DNA of 64,000 bases from Anaerofilum faecale (lineage in GTDB: Bacteria > Bacillota > Clostridia > Oscillospirales > Ruminococcaceae). The notes beneath the pieces are model-generated. The model was not told the origin of the DNA and did not search any database. It worked only from the letters and a program-made list of their open reading frames with translations. The DNA is taken from assembly GCA_019114265.1 (NCBI GenBank), contig DXFV01000005.1:14790-78789 (forward strand). The letters run 5' to 3'. Positions 38,878 through 47,262 of the stretch are shown here, piece after piece; the first letter of the stretch is position 1, and every line of letters starts with the position of its first letter. A program made the translations under genes and the position numbers.

Positions 38878-41145
38878 TCACACCATGCTTTTTTCCATCC
38901 GCATCACCTGCACCGTGATGTCGTCGGGGCGGCGTCCGGCGGTGCAGTCGGCCGCCGCACGCGCCAGCTTTTCGGCCAGCGGGCCGGGCGCCATCCCCCC
39001 GAACGCCTCCAGCTGGGCCGCCATCCAGTCCTCGCCGGCGGCCAGCGCGCCGTCGCTGCACAGCACCAGCAGGTCGTCCTCATACAGCGTGATGCGGTGG
39101 ACGCCCCCCACCACGCCTTCCAGAATGCCCACCGGCAGGCTGCCGCCGGTCAGGCAGCGCACCTTGCCCGCCCGCAGCAGGAAGCTGGTGGCCGCGCCCG
39201 CCTTGAACAGCTGCAGCTGCCCGGTGTAGAGGTCGACGCTGGCCACGTCCAGCGCCGCCGCCGAGTCCTCGTCGCTCTTCAGTTCCAGCGCCACGTTCAC
39301 CAGCCGGGCGGCCTGTTCGCCCCCGAACCCCGCCTGCACCAGACGGGAGGTCAGGCTGGCCGCCATCGCGCCGTCCAGCGCCGCCGCCCTGCCGGTGCCC
39401 ATGCCGTCGCACAGGATGAGATGGAAGTTGCCGCGGGCGTCGCAGAAGTGCTCGGCGTGGTCGCCGCACAGCTCGCCCGGTTTTGCCGGCAGCGAAAATT
39501 CGGAGCAGGAGGGGCTGAACACCGCTTTCTCCCCAAACTCCAGCTGGGTGAAGGCGCCGCTGGTGGTGACCCGCGGCAGCTCGAAGCTGGTTTTGCAGCA
39601 GCGCCCCGCCTCGATGGCCAGCTGGGTGGCCTCGGCGTCCCCGATGGGCATCCGCTTGACGAGCACGTTCGCGCGCACCCGCCCCACACGGTCGGCCAGC
39701 ACCGACACCCGGGACGGCTCCAGCCCCAGCGACCACAGCATCTGGGACAGCCGGGCGGCCGATTCCTCGTCGGCGCTCTCCCCCGCGCCCAGCTGCTGGC
39801 CGATGGCGGCCAGCGCCGACGCCACCGCGCCGAACTGTTCGGTGAGCGCGGCGCGCATGGCGCGGCTGCGGGCGGCGGCTTCCCGCCTGCCCTGCAAGAG
39901 GGCATAGCCCCGCCCCAGGCTCTCACACAGCGCGCCCGGGCGGGCGCACTGGCTCAGACCGGGCGGGATCTGGTGCACCTGCACCACCCCGCTGTTCTCC
40001 AGCAGCGGGCGCAGGGCGTCCAGCTGGGCCAGGGTGTCCTCCTTTTTCTCGCCCCAGCAGATGCTGTAGCGGGAGCACCCGGCGCACACCTGCCCCACCA
40101 CGCGCTGCACCACCCATTCGTAGCCCTCCTCCCGGCGGGGAAGGCGCTCCACCACCTGCTGCACCGTCTGGCCCACCGCCTCCAGCGCGCCGGCCAGCTG
40201 GTTCAGCCGCACCGCCGCCTGCAGCTCGGCCGGGTTCATCCGGGGCGGCAGCTGCGGGCGGGAGAGCAGCCGGGACGGGATGCACAGAAAGGCCGCCGCC
40301 GCACACCCGAACGACACGATCATCTCCACCGCCGTGGTGATGTCGGGGGCGGCCGCGGCGCCCAGGCATCCGGCCGCGAAATACACCGCCGCCATCCCGG
40401 CCTTCTCCCCCGGCAGCCAGCTGGCGGCAAGCGCTCCCGCCGCGATGCAGACGCCCGCAAAGGCCTGTCCGCTTCCGGCCAGCGCAAGGCCCGCCGCCGC
40501 TGCCACCGCCGCCGGCAGCATCTGTCCCCGGCGCGCCCGCCATCCATCGGCCAGCAGCCAGACCGCCGGGACGATCCATGCCGCCCGCACCGGGCCGAGC
40601 CGCACCGGCGACAGCGCCGCCGACACCGCAGCAAAGACCACCAGCAGCCCCAGCTGGCGGGCGGGCGTTCCGGCCGGGCGGCTCCACACCGTGCACACGG
40701 CGGCCGCCAGACCGCAGCACAGCGCCACCTCGCTGGCGGTGAGCAGGAGCTGGTCCAGCCCGCCGATGCCCGCCGCCGTGAGGATGGCCTGCACCAGCAG
40801 CAGCACGCCGCCCCCCGACACAAGGCTCAGCCACAGCCCCGGCGCGCGGGTGCGGACGGTCCCCGCCAGGCGCGCCGCCGCCAGTGCCCCCAGCGCACCC
40901 AGATACCGCGCGCACACCTCCCCGGGCAGCACCAGCGCATATCCCACCGCCGCGCCGGCCGCCGCATAGAGGCCGCAGGGGAAGTCGAGCCCCATCGCCA
41001 GCGCCAGGCCGAACGGGTGCATCCCGCCCAGCACCGGCGCCAGCGCACCCAGAAATCCCGCCCCGCCCCACATCGCGGCGTCCCGCGCGGGGGACGGCCC
41101 GCGCGGCTTCGTGCGGCCCTGCGCGGGCCTTGTCTTTGTCAACAT
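38878..41145 (-). CDS. spoIIE: Stage II sporulation protein E (PP2C-type phosphatase)
   Basis: A 755-residue SpoIIE. After a short basic lead, residues about 25-290 form roughly ten membrane helices, followed by a linker with a Cys cluster (GQVCAGCSRYSICWGEKKE) and a C-terminal PP2C domain with HLILCDGMGTGRAAALDGAMAA and LVLCSDGALAAGEDW carrying the metal-binding Asp residues. SpoIIE dephosphorylates SpoIIAA and so switches on sigma-F in the forespore; it also acts at the polar septum. No other spo gene is near, which is normal. Confidence 0.9.
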   Translation of the reverse strand: MLTKTRPAQGRTKPRGPSPARDAAMWGGAGFLGALAPVLGGMHPFGLALAMGLDFPCGLYAAAGAAVGYALVLPGEVCARYLGALGALAAARLAGTVRTRAPGLWLSLVSGGGVLLLVQAILTAAGIGGLDQLLLTASEVALCCGLAAAVCTVWSRPAGTPARQLGLLVVFAAVSAALSPVRLGPVRAAWIVPAVWLLADGWRARRGQMLPAAVAAAAGLALAGSGQAFAGVCIAAGALAASWLPGEKAGMAAVYFAAGCLGAAAAPDITTAVEMIVSFGCAAAAFLCIPSRLLSRPQLPPRMNPAELQAAVRLNQLAGALEAVGQTVQQVVERLPRREEGYEWVVQRVVGQVCAGCSRYSICWGEKKEDTLAQLDALRPLLENSGVVQVHQIPPGLSQCARPGALCESLGRGYALLQGRREAAARSRAMRAALTEQFGAVASALAAIGQQLGAGESADEESAARLSQMLWSLGLEPSRVSVLADRVGRVRANVLVKRMPIGDAEATQLAIEAGRCCKTSFELPRVTTSGAFTQLEFGEKAVFSPSCSEFSLPAKPGELCGDHAEHFCDARGNFHLILCDGMGTGRAAALDGAMAASLTSRLVQAGFGGEQAARLVNVALELKSDEDSAAALDVASVDLYTGQLQLFKAGAATSFLLRAGKVRCLTGGSLPVGILEGVVGGVHRITLYEDDLLVLCSDGALAAGEDWMAAQLEAFGGMAPGPLAEKLARAAADCTAGRRPDDITVQVMRMEKSMV

Positions 41146-41254
41146 GATGTTTCACATCCTTTCCGGCTTCATCTTAATCCGGCGGGGCGGCGGATTGTGC
41201 CGGTTCCTGCTGTTCGCGTTCCTTCGCTGCCCTTCGTTTTTTTGCGCGGCGCGA

Positions 41255-41283
41255 TTGCGCCGAGGCGCGGTATATGCTATGAT
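41255..41283 (+). promoter_or_regulatory. trpS promoter
   Basis: TTGCGC (41255-41260) and TATGAT (41278-41283) with a 17-base spacer and an extended -10 TG (41275-41276), 59 bases before trpS. The leader is too short for a T-box. Confidence 0.65.
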
Positions 41284-41342
41284 AAAGGCAACACCGCCTG
41301 CCTGGTTGGCCGGGCGGGCTTTTTGCAGAAAGGGAATGTCTT

Positions 41343-42338
41343 ATGGAAACAAAAAAACGCATCTTGAGCGGCATTCAGCCCACCGGCACCTTCACGCTGG
41401 GCAACTACATCGGCGCGGTGCGCAACTGGGGGCTTTTGCAGCAGGAATATGAATGCATCTATATGGTGGCCAACATGCACGCCATCACCGTGCGCCAGAC
41501 CCCGGCCGACCTGCGCCGCCAGACCCGCGAGGCCGCCGCGCTGCTGCTGGCCTGCGGCATCGACCCCAAGACCAGCATCCTGTTCGTCCAGAGCCATGTG
41601 CCCGCCCACGCCGAGCTGAACTGGGTGCTGGCCTGCAGCACCCAGTTCGGCGAGCTGAGCCGCATGACCCAGTTCAAGGACAAGAGCGCCAAGCACGCCG
41701 ACAATGTGAACGCCGGCCTGTTCACCTACCCGGTGCTGATGGCCGCCGACATCCTGGTCTACAACGCCGACCTGGTGCCGGTGGGCGCCGACCAGAAGCA
41801 GCACCTGGAGCTGGCCCGCAACGTTGCCGAGCGGTTCAACGGCGTCTACGGCGACACCCTCACCGTGCCCGACCCCTACATCCCCCAGACCGGCGCCCGC
41901 ATCATGAGCCTGCAGGAGCCGGACAAGAAGATGAGCAAGTCGGACACCAACGCCAACAGCTTCATCCTGATGCTGGACGACCCCGACACCATCCGCCGCA
42001 AGTTCAAGCGCGCCGTCACCGACAGCGAGGGCCGCGTCTACGCCAGCCCCGAAAAGCCCGGCGTGACCAACCTGATGAGCATCTACAGCGTGTTCACCGG
42101 CAAGGACATGGCCGCCATCGAGGCCGAATTCGACGGCCGCGGCTACGGCGACCTGAAGAGCGCGGTGGCCGAGAGCGTGGTGGAGACCTTCGCCCCCATC
42201 CAGGACGAGTACCGCCGCATCCTGGCCGACAAGGCGTATCTGGACGAGGTGCTGAAGGACGGCGCCGAGCGCGCCCGCCGCATCGCGGACCGCGTGGTGA
42301 GCAAGGTATACCGGAAAGTGGGCTTTTTGCAGCTGTAA
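41343..42338 (+). CDS. trpS: Tryptophanyl-tRNA synthetase
   Basis: A 331-residue class I synthetase. LSGIQPTGTFTLGNYIGAVRNW contains the HIGH-equivalent TGTFTLGN, YPVLMAADILVYNADLVPVGADQKQHLELAR forms the tryptophan pocket, and KKMSKSDTNA is the KMSKS loop. It charges tRNA-Trp. The ATG at 41343 has AAAGGG upstream. Confidence 0.97.
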   Translation: METKKRILSGIQPTGTFTLGNYIGAVRNWGLLQQEYECIYMVANMHAITVRQTPADLRRQTREAAALLLACGIDPKTSILFVQSHVPAHAELNWVLACSTQFGELSRMTQFKDKSAKHADNVNAGLFTYPVLMAADILVYNADLVPVGADQKQHLELARNVAERFNGVYGDTLTVPDPYIPQTGARIMSLQEPDKKMSKSDTNANSFILMLDDPDTIRRKFKRAVTDSEGRVYASPEKPGVTNLMSIYSVFTGKDMAAIEAEFDGRGYGDLKSAVAESVVETFAPIQDEYRRILADKAYLDEVLKDGAERARRIADRVVSKVYRKVGFLQL

Positions 42339-42412
42339 AAAAGCGCTTTGTTTCGTGTGGTTTTGCGCAATGTTCCACCGGATAGCCAGCTTTATGGAAT
42401 TTTTTCCAGTTA

Positions 42413-42441
42413 TTGACATTTGCTGACAGTTCCTGTATACT
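42413..42441 (+). promoter_or_regulatory. abrB promoter
   Basis: TTGACA (42413-42418) and TATACT (42436-42441) with a 17-base spacer; one of the best promoters in the window, 53 bases before the abrB start. Confidence 0.85.
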
Positions 42442-42494
42442 GTACTTGACCAATCCCACTGGGAGAGCGATCGTACAGGGAGGCAATGGAACCG

Positions 42495-42737
42495 ATGAAA
42501 TCAACTGGAATCGTGCGCAGGATCGACGATCTGGGCCGCGTGGTGCTGCCCATCGAGCTGCGCCGTGTGCTGGAGATCGACAAGGACTCTTCGTTGGAGA
42601 TCTATGTGGAGAACGACAGTATCGTACTGCGCAAATACCAGCCCGCCTGCGTGTTCTGCGGAGAAGCGAGGGACGTTCTTCCTTACAAGGGCCGCAACAT
42701 CTGTGCGGCCTGCCGCAAAGCCATCGGCGCGCTGTGA
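42495..42737 (+). CDS. abrB: AbrB/SpoVT-type transition-state regulator with C-terminal CxxC pairs
   Basis: An 80-residue protein. MKSTGIVRRIDDLGRVVLPIELRRVLEI is the swapped-hairpin AbrB DNA-binding domain; the end has CVFCGE and CAACRK, two CxxC pairs that could form a small zinc knuckle. AbrB proteins repress stationary-phase and sporulation genes during growth. GGGAGG is 11 bases before the ATG at 42495 and only 2 bases before an ATG at 42486, so 42495 is preferred. It has its own promoter and terminator. Confidence 0.93.
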   Translation: MKSTGIVRRIDDLGRVVLPIELRRVLEIDKDSSLEIYVENDSIVLRKYQPACVFCGEARDVLPYKGRNICAACRKAIGAL

Positions 42738-42753
42738 TCCTCAAAACCAACAG

Positions 42754-42797
42754 CGGCCCTGTTCGCACACAAACCGTGCGGACAGGGCCGTTTTTTT
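42754..42797 (+). terminator. Rho-independent terminator after abrB
   Basis: Perfect 15-base arms, CGGCCCTGTTCGCAC (42754-42768) and GTGCGGACAGGGCCG (42776-42790), then T7. Confidence 0.93.
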
Positions 42798-42856
42798 CTT
42801 CTGTTGATCCGCAAAACAAAACCGCCGCATCCCGGTGCGGGGCGCGGCGGAGTGAT

Positions 42857-43555
42857 TCAGGAAGCCTCGATGCGGCTTTCGCAGGTTTTGATGAGATTCA
42901 GCAGGCTGGTGGCGTACAGCGGATACTCCTGCGTGATGGTGGCGGTGGTCATCGCGAAGGGGCCGGCGTCCTTCACGCCCTGCCCGGCCTCGGTGTTCTC
43001 CCCGGCCAGCATCCCCTGCACATTCGCCTCGGCCCGCAGCATCGCGGCGGTGGAATAGCCGGCGCTGGTGGCGGGCGACACCTTGAACAGGTCCTCGGCG
43101 TTTTTGGAGTTGGAGGCGTACAGCAGGCGGAACATCTTGTACACCGCCAGCATCAGGTAATCGCTCACCTCGCCCACCAGGCTCTTGTTCTGGCTGGCCG
43201 CCAGCTTGTCGTACAGGATGTTCAGCGCGCCCATGATCAGCCGCTTTTTCATCACCGGCACCACCGCCAGCACGCCGCCCCGGATGCGGGTGTCGGCGCG
43301 ATTGTCGGTCTCGGGGAGGTCCTCCATGTTCAGCGTGAGGCCGTTGCGGTCGGCGCTGCGGCCCAGCAGATAGTCACAGGAAACGTTGTAGTAGTCGGCC
43401 ACCTTCACCACAAATTCCAGCCCGCACTCCCGGATCCCCTTTTCATAATGCGACAGCAGCGCCTGGGACACCCCCAGGTCGGCGGCAGCCTGCTTTTGCG
43501 TGATCCCGCGCTCTTTGCGCAGCAGGGTGATGATACGGCTGAACTCCGAAGTCAT
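42857..43555 (-). CDS. XRE-family transcriptional regulator with C-terminal effector-like domain
   Basis: A 232-residue protein. Residues 5-60 are a helix-turn-helix of the XRE type: IITLLRKERGITQKQAAADLGVSQALLSHYEKGIR, followed by DYYNVSCDYLLGRS. The rest (from about 75) is helical, with no motif I recognise; it may be a dimerisation or ligand domain. The ATG at 43555 has AAAGGAA upstream and a good promoter lies 64 bases further. It is divergent from the phosphatase gene. Confidence 0.85.
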   Translation of the reverse strand: MTSEFSRIITLLRKERGITQKQAAADLGVSQALLSHYEKGIRECGLEFVVKVADYYNVSCDYLLGRSADRNGLTLNMEDLPETDNRADTRIRGGVLAVVPVMKKRLIMGALNILYDKLAASQNKSLVGEVSDYLMLAVYKMFRLLYASNSKNAEDLFKVSPATSAGYSTAAMLRAEANVQGMLAGENTEAGQGVKDAGPFAMTTATITQEYPLYATSLLNLIKTCESRIEAS

Positions 43556-43618
43556 ACGCCAACGTTCCTTTCCTGTTCGTATGGATACGGCCCTCGGGCC
43601 GTTGATTACGTGTCGTAA

Positions 43619-43647
43619 ATTATAACCCACAAAAAACACTTTGTAAA
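43619..43647 (-). promoter_or_regulatory. Promoter of the XRE regulator gene
   Basis: On the minus strand TTTACA (43647-43642) and TATAAT (43624-43619) with a 17-base spacer. The 264-base divergent gap to the next gene is A+T-rich; a weaker rightward pair (GTTTAC, TAAAAT near 43754-43783) could serve the phosphatase gene. Confidence 0.72.
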
Positions 43648-43819
43648 TACCCAAATCGACAAGAATCGGGGATTTTTTTGGGCAATTTGGCATATTTTCC
43701 ACGGCGGCACAAGATGTGGGCTTTGCCGTCCGGTGGGCTGTACAAAATACAGTGTTTACTTTTTTGATTTTTTCGGGTAAAATTGGGCAGGTAGCCTGCC
43801 TGAAAGGAGCTGTTTGCCT

Positions 43820-44461
43820 TTGAAAAATTACACCTTGTACCTCATCCGCCACGGCATCACACGCGCCAACCTCGAGGGGCTGTATGCCGGCGGCGGCACC
43901 GACCTGCCGCTGTGCGACGAGGGACGGCAGGACCTGGCCGCGCTGGCGCGGCAGTTTCGCTATCCCGAAGCCGGGCTGGTGTTCACCTCTCCGCTGTGCC
44001 GGGCGTCCGAAACCGCGCGCATCCTCTTTCCCGGCGCGAAGATGGTGGAGCTGCAGGACCTGCGCGAAAACCATTTTGGAGAGTTTGAGAACCGTCCCCT
44101 CGCCGAGCTGGCACAGGACGAGCATTTCAAGCAGTGGATGGACCCGCAGGCGCACTACCAGCCGGTGGGCGGCGAAGCTGCAGCCGATTTCCACGCCCGC
44201 TGCGGCAAGGTGCTGCTGGGGATGTTCGAGTACATGATGAAGTCCGGCTGGGACACCGCCGCCTGCGTGACCCACGGAGGGGTCATCATGAGCATGCTGG
44301 CCCAGAAAGCGCTGCCCCGCCGCCGCCCCGAGGACTGGATGGCCGATCCCGGATGCGGGTATCAGCTGCAGACCAGCGCCGCCATGTGGATGCGGGACGG
44401 GCTGGCCGAAGCGGTGCGCATCGTTCCGTTCGGGTATCTGGAGGAGACCGAAGACGCATGA
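43820..44461 (+). CDS. Histidine phosphatase (phosphoglycerate mutase-like) family protein
   Basis: About 213 residues. YTLYLIRHGITRANLEGLYAGGGTDLPLCDEGR is the RHG phosphohistidine motif with the arginine loop; ITSPLCRASETA-like segment (VFTSPLCRASETARIL) and CVTHGGVIMSML supply the second Arg and His, and LRENHFGEFENRP the acid. These enzymes act on phosphosugars, cobalamin or nucleotides (CobC/PhoE group); the substrate is unknown. AAAGGAG is 10 bases before the TTG at 43820 and 4 before another TTG at 43814, so the start is uncertain by two codons. Confidence 0.85.
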   Translation: MKNYTLYLIRHGITRANLEGLYAGGGTDLPLCDEGRQDLAALARQFRYPEAGLVFTSPLCRASETARILFPGAKMVELQDLRENHFGEFENRPLAELAQDEHFKQWMDPQAHYQPVGGEAAADFHARCGKVLLGMFEYMMKSGWDTAACVTHGGVIMSMLAQKALPRRRPEDWMADPGCGYQLQTSAAMWMRDGLAEAVRIVPFGYLEETEDA

Positions 44462-44478
44462 TTTTTCGAGGACGGGCC

Positions 44479-44536
44479 ATTGGCTCCCCCCCTGGGGGGA
44501 AGCTGTCGCCGCAGGGGACTGATGAGGGGAGAGCTT
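44479..44536. repeat. Composite intergenic palindromic repeat, copy 4a
   Basis: TTGGCTCCCCCCCTGGGGGGAAGC hairpin, then CTGTCGCCGCAGGGGACTGATGAGGGGAGAGC; matches the right-hand module of copy 1. It begins 17 bases after the phosphatase stop. Confidence 0.82.
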
Positions 44537-44599
44537 TCGGTCCGCGCAAACCCTTGCAAGAGCGCTTTTTCAACAGGCGAACTTGTACAAGTGGGGAGG

Positions 44600-44690
44600 C
44601 TTCGACCTCATCCGCCCCGCAGAGCGGAGCGCCTTCCCCTGCCAGGGGAAGGCAGACCGTACCGTTGGCTTCCCCCTTGGGGGGAAGGCG
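44600..44690. repeat. Composite intergenic palindromic repeat, copy 4b
   Basis: CTTCGACCTCATCCG lead, a CCGCAGAGCGG-type short hairpin, CTTCCCCTGCCAGGGGAAG, then CGTACCGTTGGCTTCCCCCTTGGGGGGAAGG as in copy 1. With copy 4a it fills most of the 300-base gap before the terminator. Confidence 0.85.
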
Positions 44691-44735
44691 TTCCATTGGG
44701 GGCAGCACCATCCACCGCTTTTTCCACGAGCGACA

Positions 44736-44764
44736 GGCTCCGGCATTTGCCGGGGTCTTTTTTT
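44736..44764 (+). terminator. Rho-independent terminator
   Basis: CTCCGGC/GCCGGGG-type stem with a short ATTT loop followed by GTC and T7. It serves the rightward phosphatase gene and overlaps the stop codon of the convergent PHP gene. Confidence 0.7.
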
Positions 44765-45593
44765 ATTCGGCGGCACAGCGCTGCCAGCCCTGCGCCGTGC
44801 AGACCCACAGCGTTCGGACCCCTGCGGCGGCGGCGCGGGCGGCGGCCCGCTCATAGCCGAACCGCAGCGCGGCGGTCTCGTGGGCGTCGGCGGTGAGAGT
44901 GAGACGGGCGTCTGCCTGTGCCATCCGCCGGAGAATCCAGTCGGCCGGGTAGGCGTCCTTCCGCCAGCCGCGCCAGACCGCGCCGGTGTTCATCTCAAAG
45001 CAGGCCCCCAGCTCGATGCAGGCGTCCAGCGCTTCGCCGGCGATGGCGCGGTATTCCTCGCCGTCCTCGTCGAACAGGCAGCCGTCCCGATTGGTCTTGA
45101 CGATCAGGTCGAAATGGCCCAGCACATCCGGCCGCATCTGCGCCACCTCCACCACCTGCCGGTAGTAGGCGCGCAGCATCGCGGCGGTGTCGCCTTCAAA
45201 GCCGTCCCGGATGCAGGCCTGCATCTGCCGGGTGGACTCGTCCACCTCGTAGAGCCTGCCGTTGGCCGGACCGCGCAGGATGTGCGTGCTGCCGATCCAG
45301 TAGTCGAAGCCTTCCGGCCGCCGCGGGCCGGTGCACCAGTCGTATTCCAGGCCCAGCAGGATGTCCAGCCGTCCGGCCCATTCTGCGCGCAGGCGCTCGA
45401 CCTCTGCGCGGTAGCGCGGGAGGTTTTCTTCCGTCATCGACCATTCGTTTGCATGCGGCAGCGGCTGGTGGCCGGAAAACCCCAGCGTGCGAAGCCCCTG
45501 TGCAGCGGCCGCGGCGGCCATCTCCGCGGGGGTGTTCTTGCCGTCGCAGAAGGTGGTGTGGGTGTGGATACTGGATGTATTGTACAATTTCAT
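44763..45593 (-). CDS. PHP-domain histidinol phosphatase-like protein
   Basis: A 276-residue PHP protein. SSIHTHTTFCDGKNTPAEMAAAAAAQG is the HxH...D motif I; GFSGHQPL, GLEYDW, YWIGSTHIL, GHFDLI and NTGAVWRG carry the other metal ligands. This resembles HisJ/HisK histidinol-phosphate phosphatase, which makes histidinol, but no his gene is near, so other phosphate monoesters are possible. The ATG at 45593 has AGGGAG upstream. Confidence 0.85.
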   Translation of the reverse strand: MKLYNTSSIHTHTTFCDGKNTPAEMAAAAAAQGLRTLGFSGHQPLPHANEWSMTEENLPRYRAEVERLRAEWAGRLDILLGLEYDWCTGPRRPEGFDYWIGSTHILRGPANGRLYEVDESTRQMQACIRDGFEGDTAAMLRAYYRQVVEVAQMRPDVLGHFDLIVKTNRDGCLFDEDGEEYRAIAGEALDACIELGACFEMNTGAVWRGWRKDAYPADWILRRMAQADARLTLTADAHETAALRFGYERAAARAAAAGVRTLWVCTAQGWQRCAAE

Positions 45594-45673
45594 TGGTTTC
45601 TCCCTGTACAGAATGCACATATGCAACGGCAGGCCGCCCGGACAAATGCTGCCGGACGGCCTGTATGCTTCGT

Positions 45674-46126
45674 TTATTCACTGCGATCCGGCGCGGACAG
45701 CGGGTGTTCAAACTGCACCCGGCCCATGCAGAAGCCGTTCTGTTCGAGGAAATCACGGCTGCGCAGGTTGACGCGGCTGCAGGTGGCCAGCATCTGGCGG
45801 CATCCCATGCGGCGGGCGGTCTCGGCCAGATGGATCAGCGCTGCGCGCCCCGCGCCCCGGCTGCGGTAGGCGGGGCGGATATACAGCTCGGCAAGGGTGG
45901 CGGTGAGGCCGGGCGACATCATCGAATAGCTGATCTCCAGCTCGCCCCAGCCGGCGGGAAGCTCGTCCATCATCACCAGCACCGCCCTGTGCTGGGAGCT
46001 GGACAGGCAGCTCTTGAACATCACATCGAACACCTGCCGGTCCAGACGGACGCCGGCCGCCTCGCAGCCCAGAGCATACATCGTGTCGGCATCCTCGGGG
46101 CGCACGGCGCGCACCACGGTGGTCAT
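45674..46126 (-). CDS. GNAT-family N-acetyltransferase
   Basis: A 150-residue GNAT. VRAVRPEDADTMYALGCEAA, AELYIRPAYRSRGAGRAALIHLAE with the acetyl-CoA loop (RSRGAG), and SRDFLEQNGFCMGRVQFEHPL at the end are standard. The substrate is unknown. Its ATG at 46126 overlaps the stop of the GHL-type gene by 4 bases, so it is the end of the rpe-rnf unit. A GC hairpin CAGGCCGTCCGG/CCGGGCGGCCTG without a T run lies between it and the PHP gene. Confidence 0.85.
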   Translation of the reverse strand: MTTVVRAVRPEDADTMYALGCEAAGVRLDRQVFDVMFKSCLSSSQHRAVLVMMDELPAGWGELEISYSMMSPGLTATLAELYIRPAYRSRGAGRAALIHLAETARRMGCRQMLATCSRVNLRSRDFLEQNGFCMGRVQFEHPLSAPDRSE

Positions 46127-47244
46127 TCGCCGATCACCGCCCCCTGATAGCCTTCCTCTTCGGCTGCTGCGCGCAGGTCGTCGGCCGGGGTCTGCCCGCT
46201 TTCCATGCCGAACACCACCGTCTCGGCCGCGCCGGCACAGCTGTGCAGGACGGCGGCGGGGTCCTCCGCGTCGTCGGGCAGCAGCACGAGCAGGTTTTCA
46301 ATGCCGAAGGTGGAGACAGGCGCGCCGGTCAGGTGCAGATCCTCGCCGGAAACGCTGGCCGCCGGATAGGCAAACCAGCACACCGCGTTCTGTTCGGCCA
46401 GGGCCGTCTGCAGCGCCTCCACCGTCTGGGTGAACAGCGCGCCCGGCTCCAGGCCGGTGGTGTTGCCGAAGTTTGCGCTGGAGGTGCTGCGCACATCGGG
46501 CAGGGTCATGTCGGTGAACAGCACCTGCTCAAAGCCCAGCTCCACCGTTTCCAGCGCGATGGCCTGCACATAGGCGCGCGCGGTCTCGGAATAGGGGTTC
46601 AGCCAGGGCTTGCCGTTGTTGGCGGGCGAATTGTCCAGCCACAGCACGCCCTCCTCTCCGGCGTACTGCACCGCCATCGACTTGTCGGCGTAGGGAGCCA
46701 GCGGGTCGCGGTAGGCGCACACACCGGCCACCGGCGTCATGCCGGCATCGCGGATGGCCTCGGCAGCCGCCGCGGCGTCGATGGGCGTTTCTGGCAGGCT
46801 GCGGGCGGCGCTTTCCACCGCCGAGGCATACCACACGGTGCCCTCGCTGTCCTTCAGCTGCACCACCACGTGGGTCACGCCCTTTTCCGCCAGCGCCTGC
46901 GCGGTGGCGGCGGCCTGCTCGGGGGTGGACATCTGCGGCGCCGTCACGATGGCCCAGTCCCCGCTTTCCTGCGGCGCCGGGGTCGGCGTCGGGGTGGGGG
47001 CGGCGGTGGGCTGCGGCGCCTCGGGGCTGGACGAGGAGGGCTGCGGCTGGCTGGAGCTGTCGGCCCCGCCCAGGCCGAAATACCACAGGTGCGCCCCTGC
47101 ATCCAGCAGCGGGCGGGCGATGAAGTATCCGCCCACGAACAGCAGCGCAATCACCACGATGGCTGTCAGCACGCGGCGCACCCGATGGCCGCGCGTATCA
47201 AAAGCGCCCTTATAGCGCTTGATCTTTTTTCCTTTTTGTTTCAT
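46123..47244 (-). CDS. Putative glycoside hydrolase-like (DUF4015/GHL13-type) secreted protein
   Basis: A 373-residue protein anchored by one N-terminal helix (VLTAIVVIALLFVGGYFIA, about 25-43) after a basic lead, then a Ser/Pro/Thr-rich linker (60-92) with repeated PTP units that suits a wall-spanning segment. The outer domain has THVVVQLKDSEGTVWYAS, AAAAEAIRDAGMTPVAGVCAYRDP, VLWLDNSPANNGKPWLNPYSETARAYVQAIALE and LGFEQVLFTDMTLPD, a TIM-barrel pattern of the DUF4015 family. The substrate is unknown. It starts 18 bases after rnfA in the same transcript. Confidence 0.72.
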   Translation of the reverse strand: MKQKGKKIKRYKGAFDTRGHRVRRVLTAIVVIALLFVGGYFIARPLLDAGAHLWYFGLGGADSSSQPQPSSSSPEAPQPTAAPTPTPTPAPQESGDWAIVTAPQMSTPEQAAATAQALAEKGVTHVVVQLKDSEGTVWYASAVESAARSLPETPIDAAAAAEAIRDAGMTPVAGVCAYRDPLAPYADKSMAVQYAGEEGVLWLDNSPANNGKPWLNPYSETARAYVQAIALETVELGFEQVLFTDMTLPDVRSTSSANFGNTTGLEPGALFTQTVEALQTALAEQNAVCWFAYPAASVSGEDLHLTGAPVSTFGIENLLVLLPDDAEDPAAVLHSCAGAAETVVFGMESGQTPADDLRAAAEEEGYQGAVIGE

Positions 47245-47262
47245 TGGTCCCGCCGCCTTTCG

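Noticed and set aside
41146..41342. T-box leader for trpS
   Set aside because: The promoter lies 59 bases before the start, too close for a T-box, and no TGGxACC-type sequence was seen.
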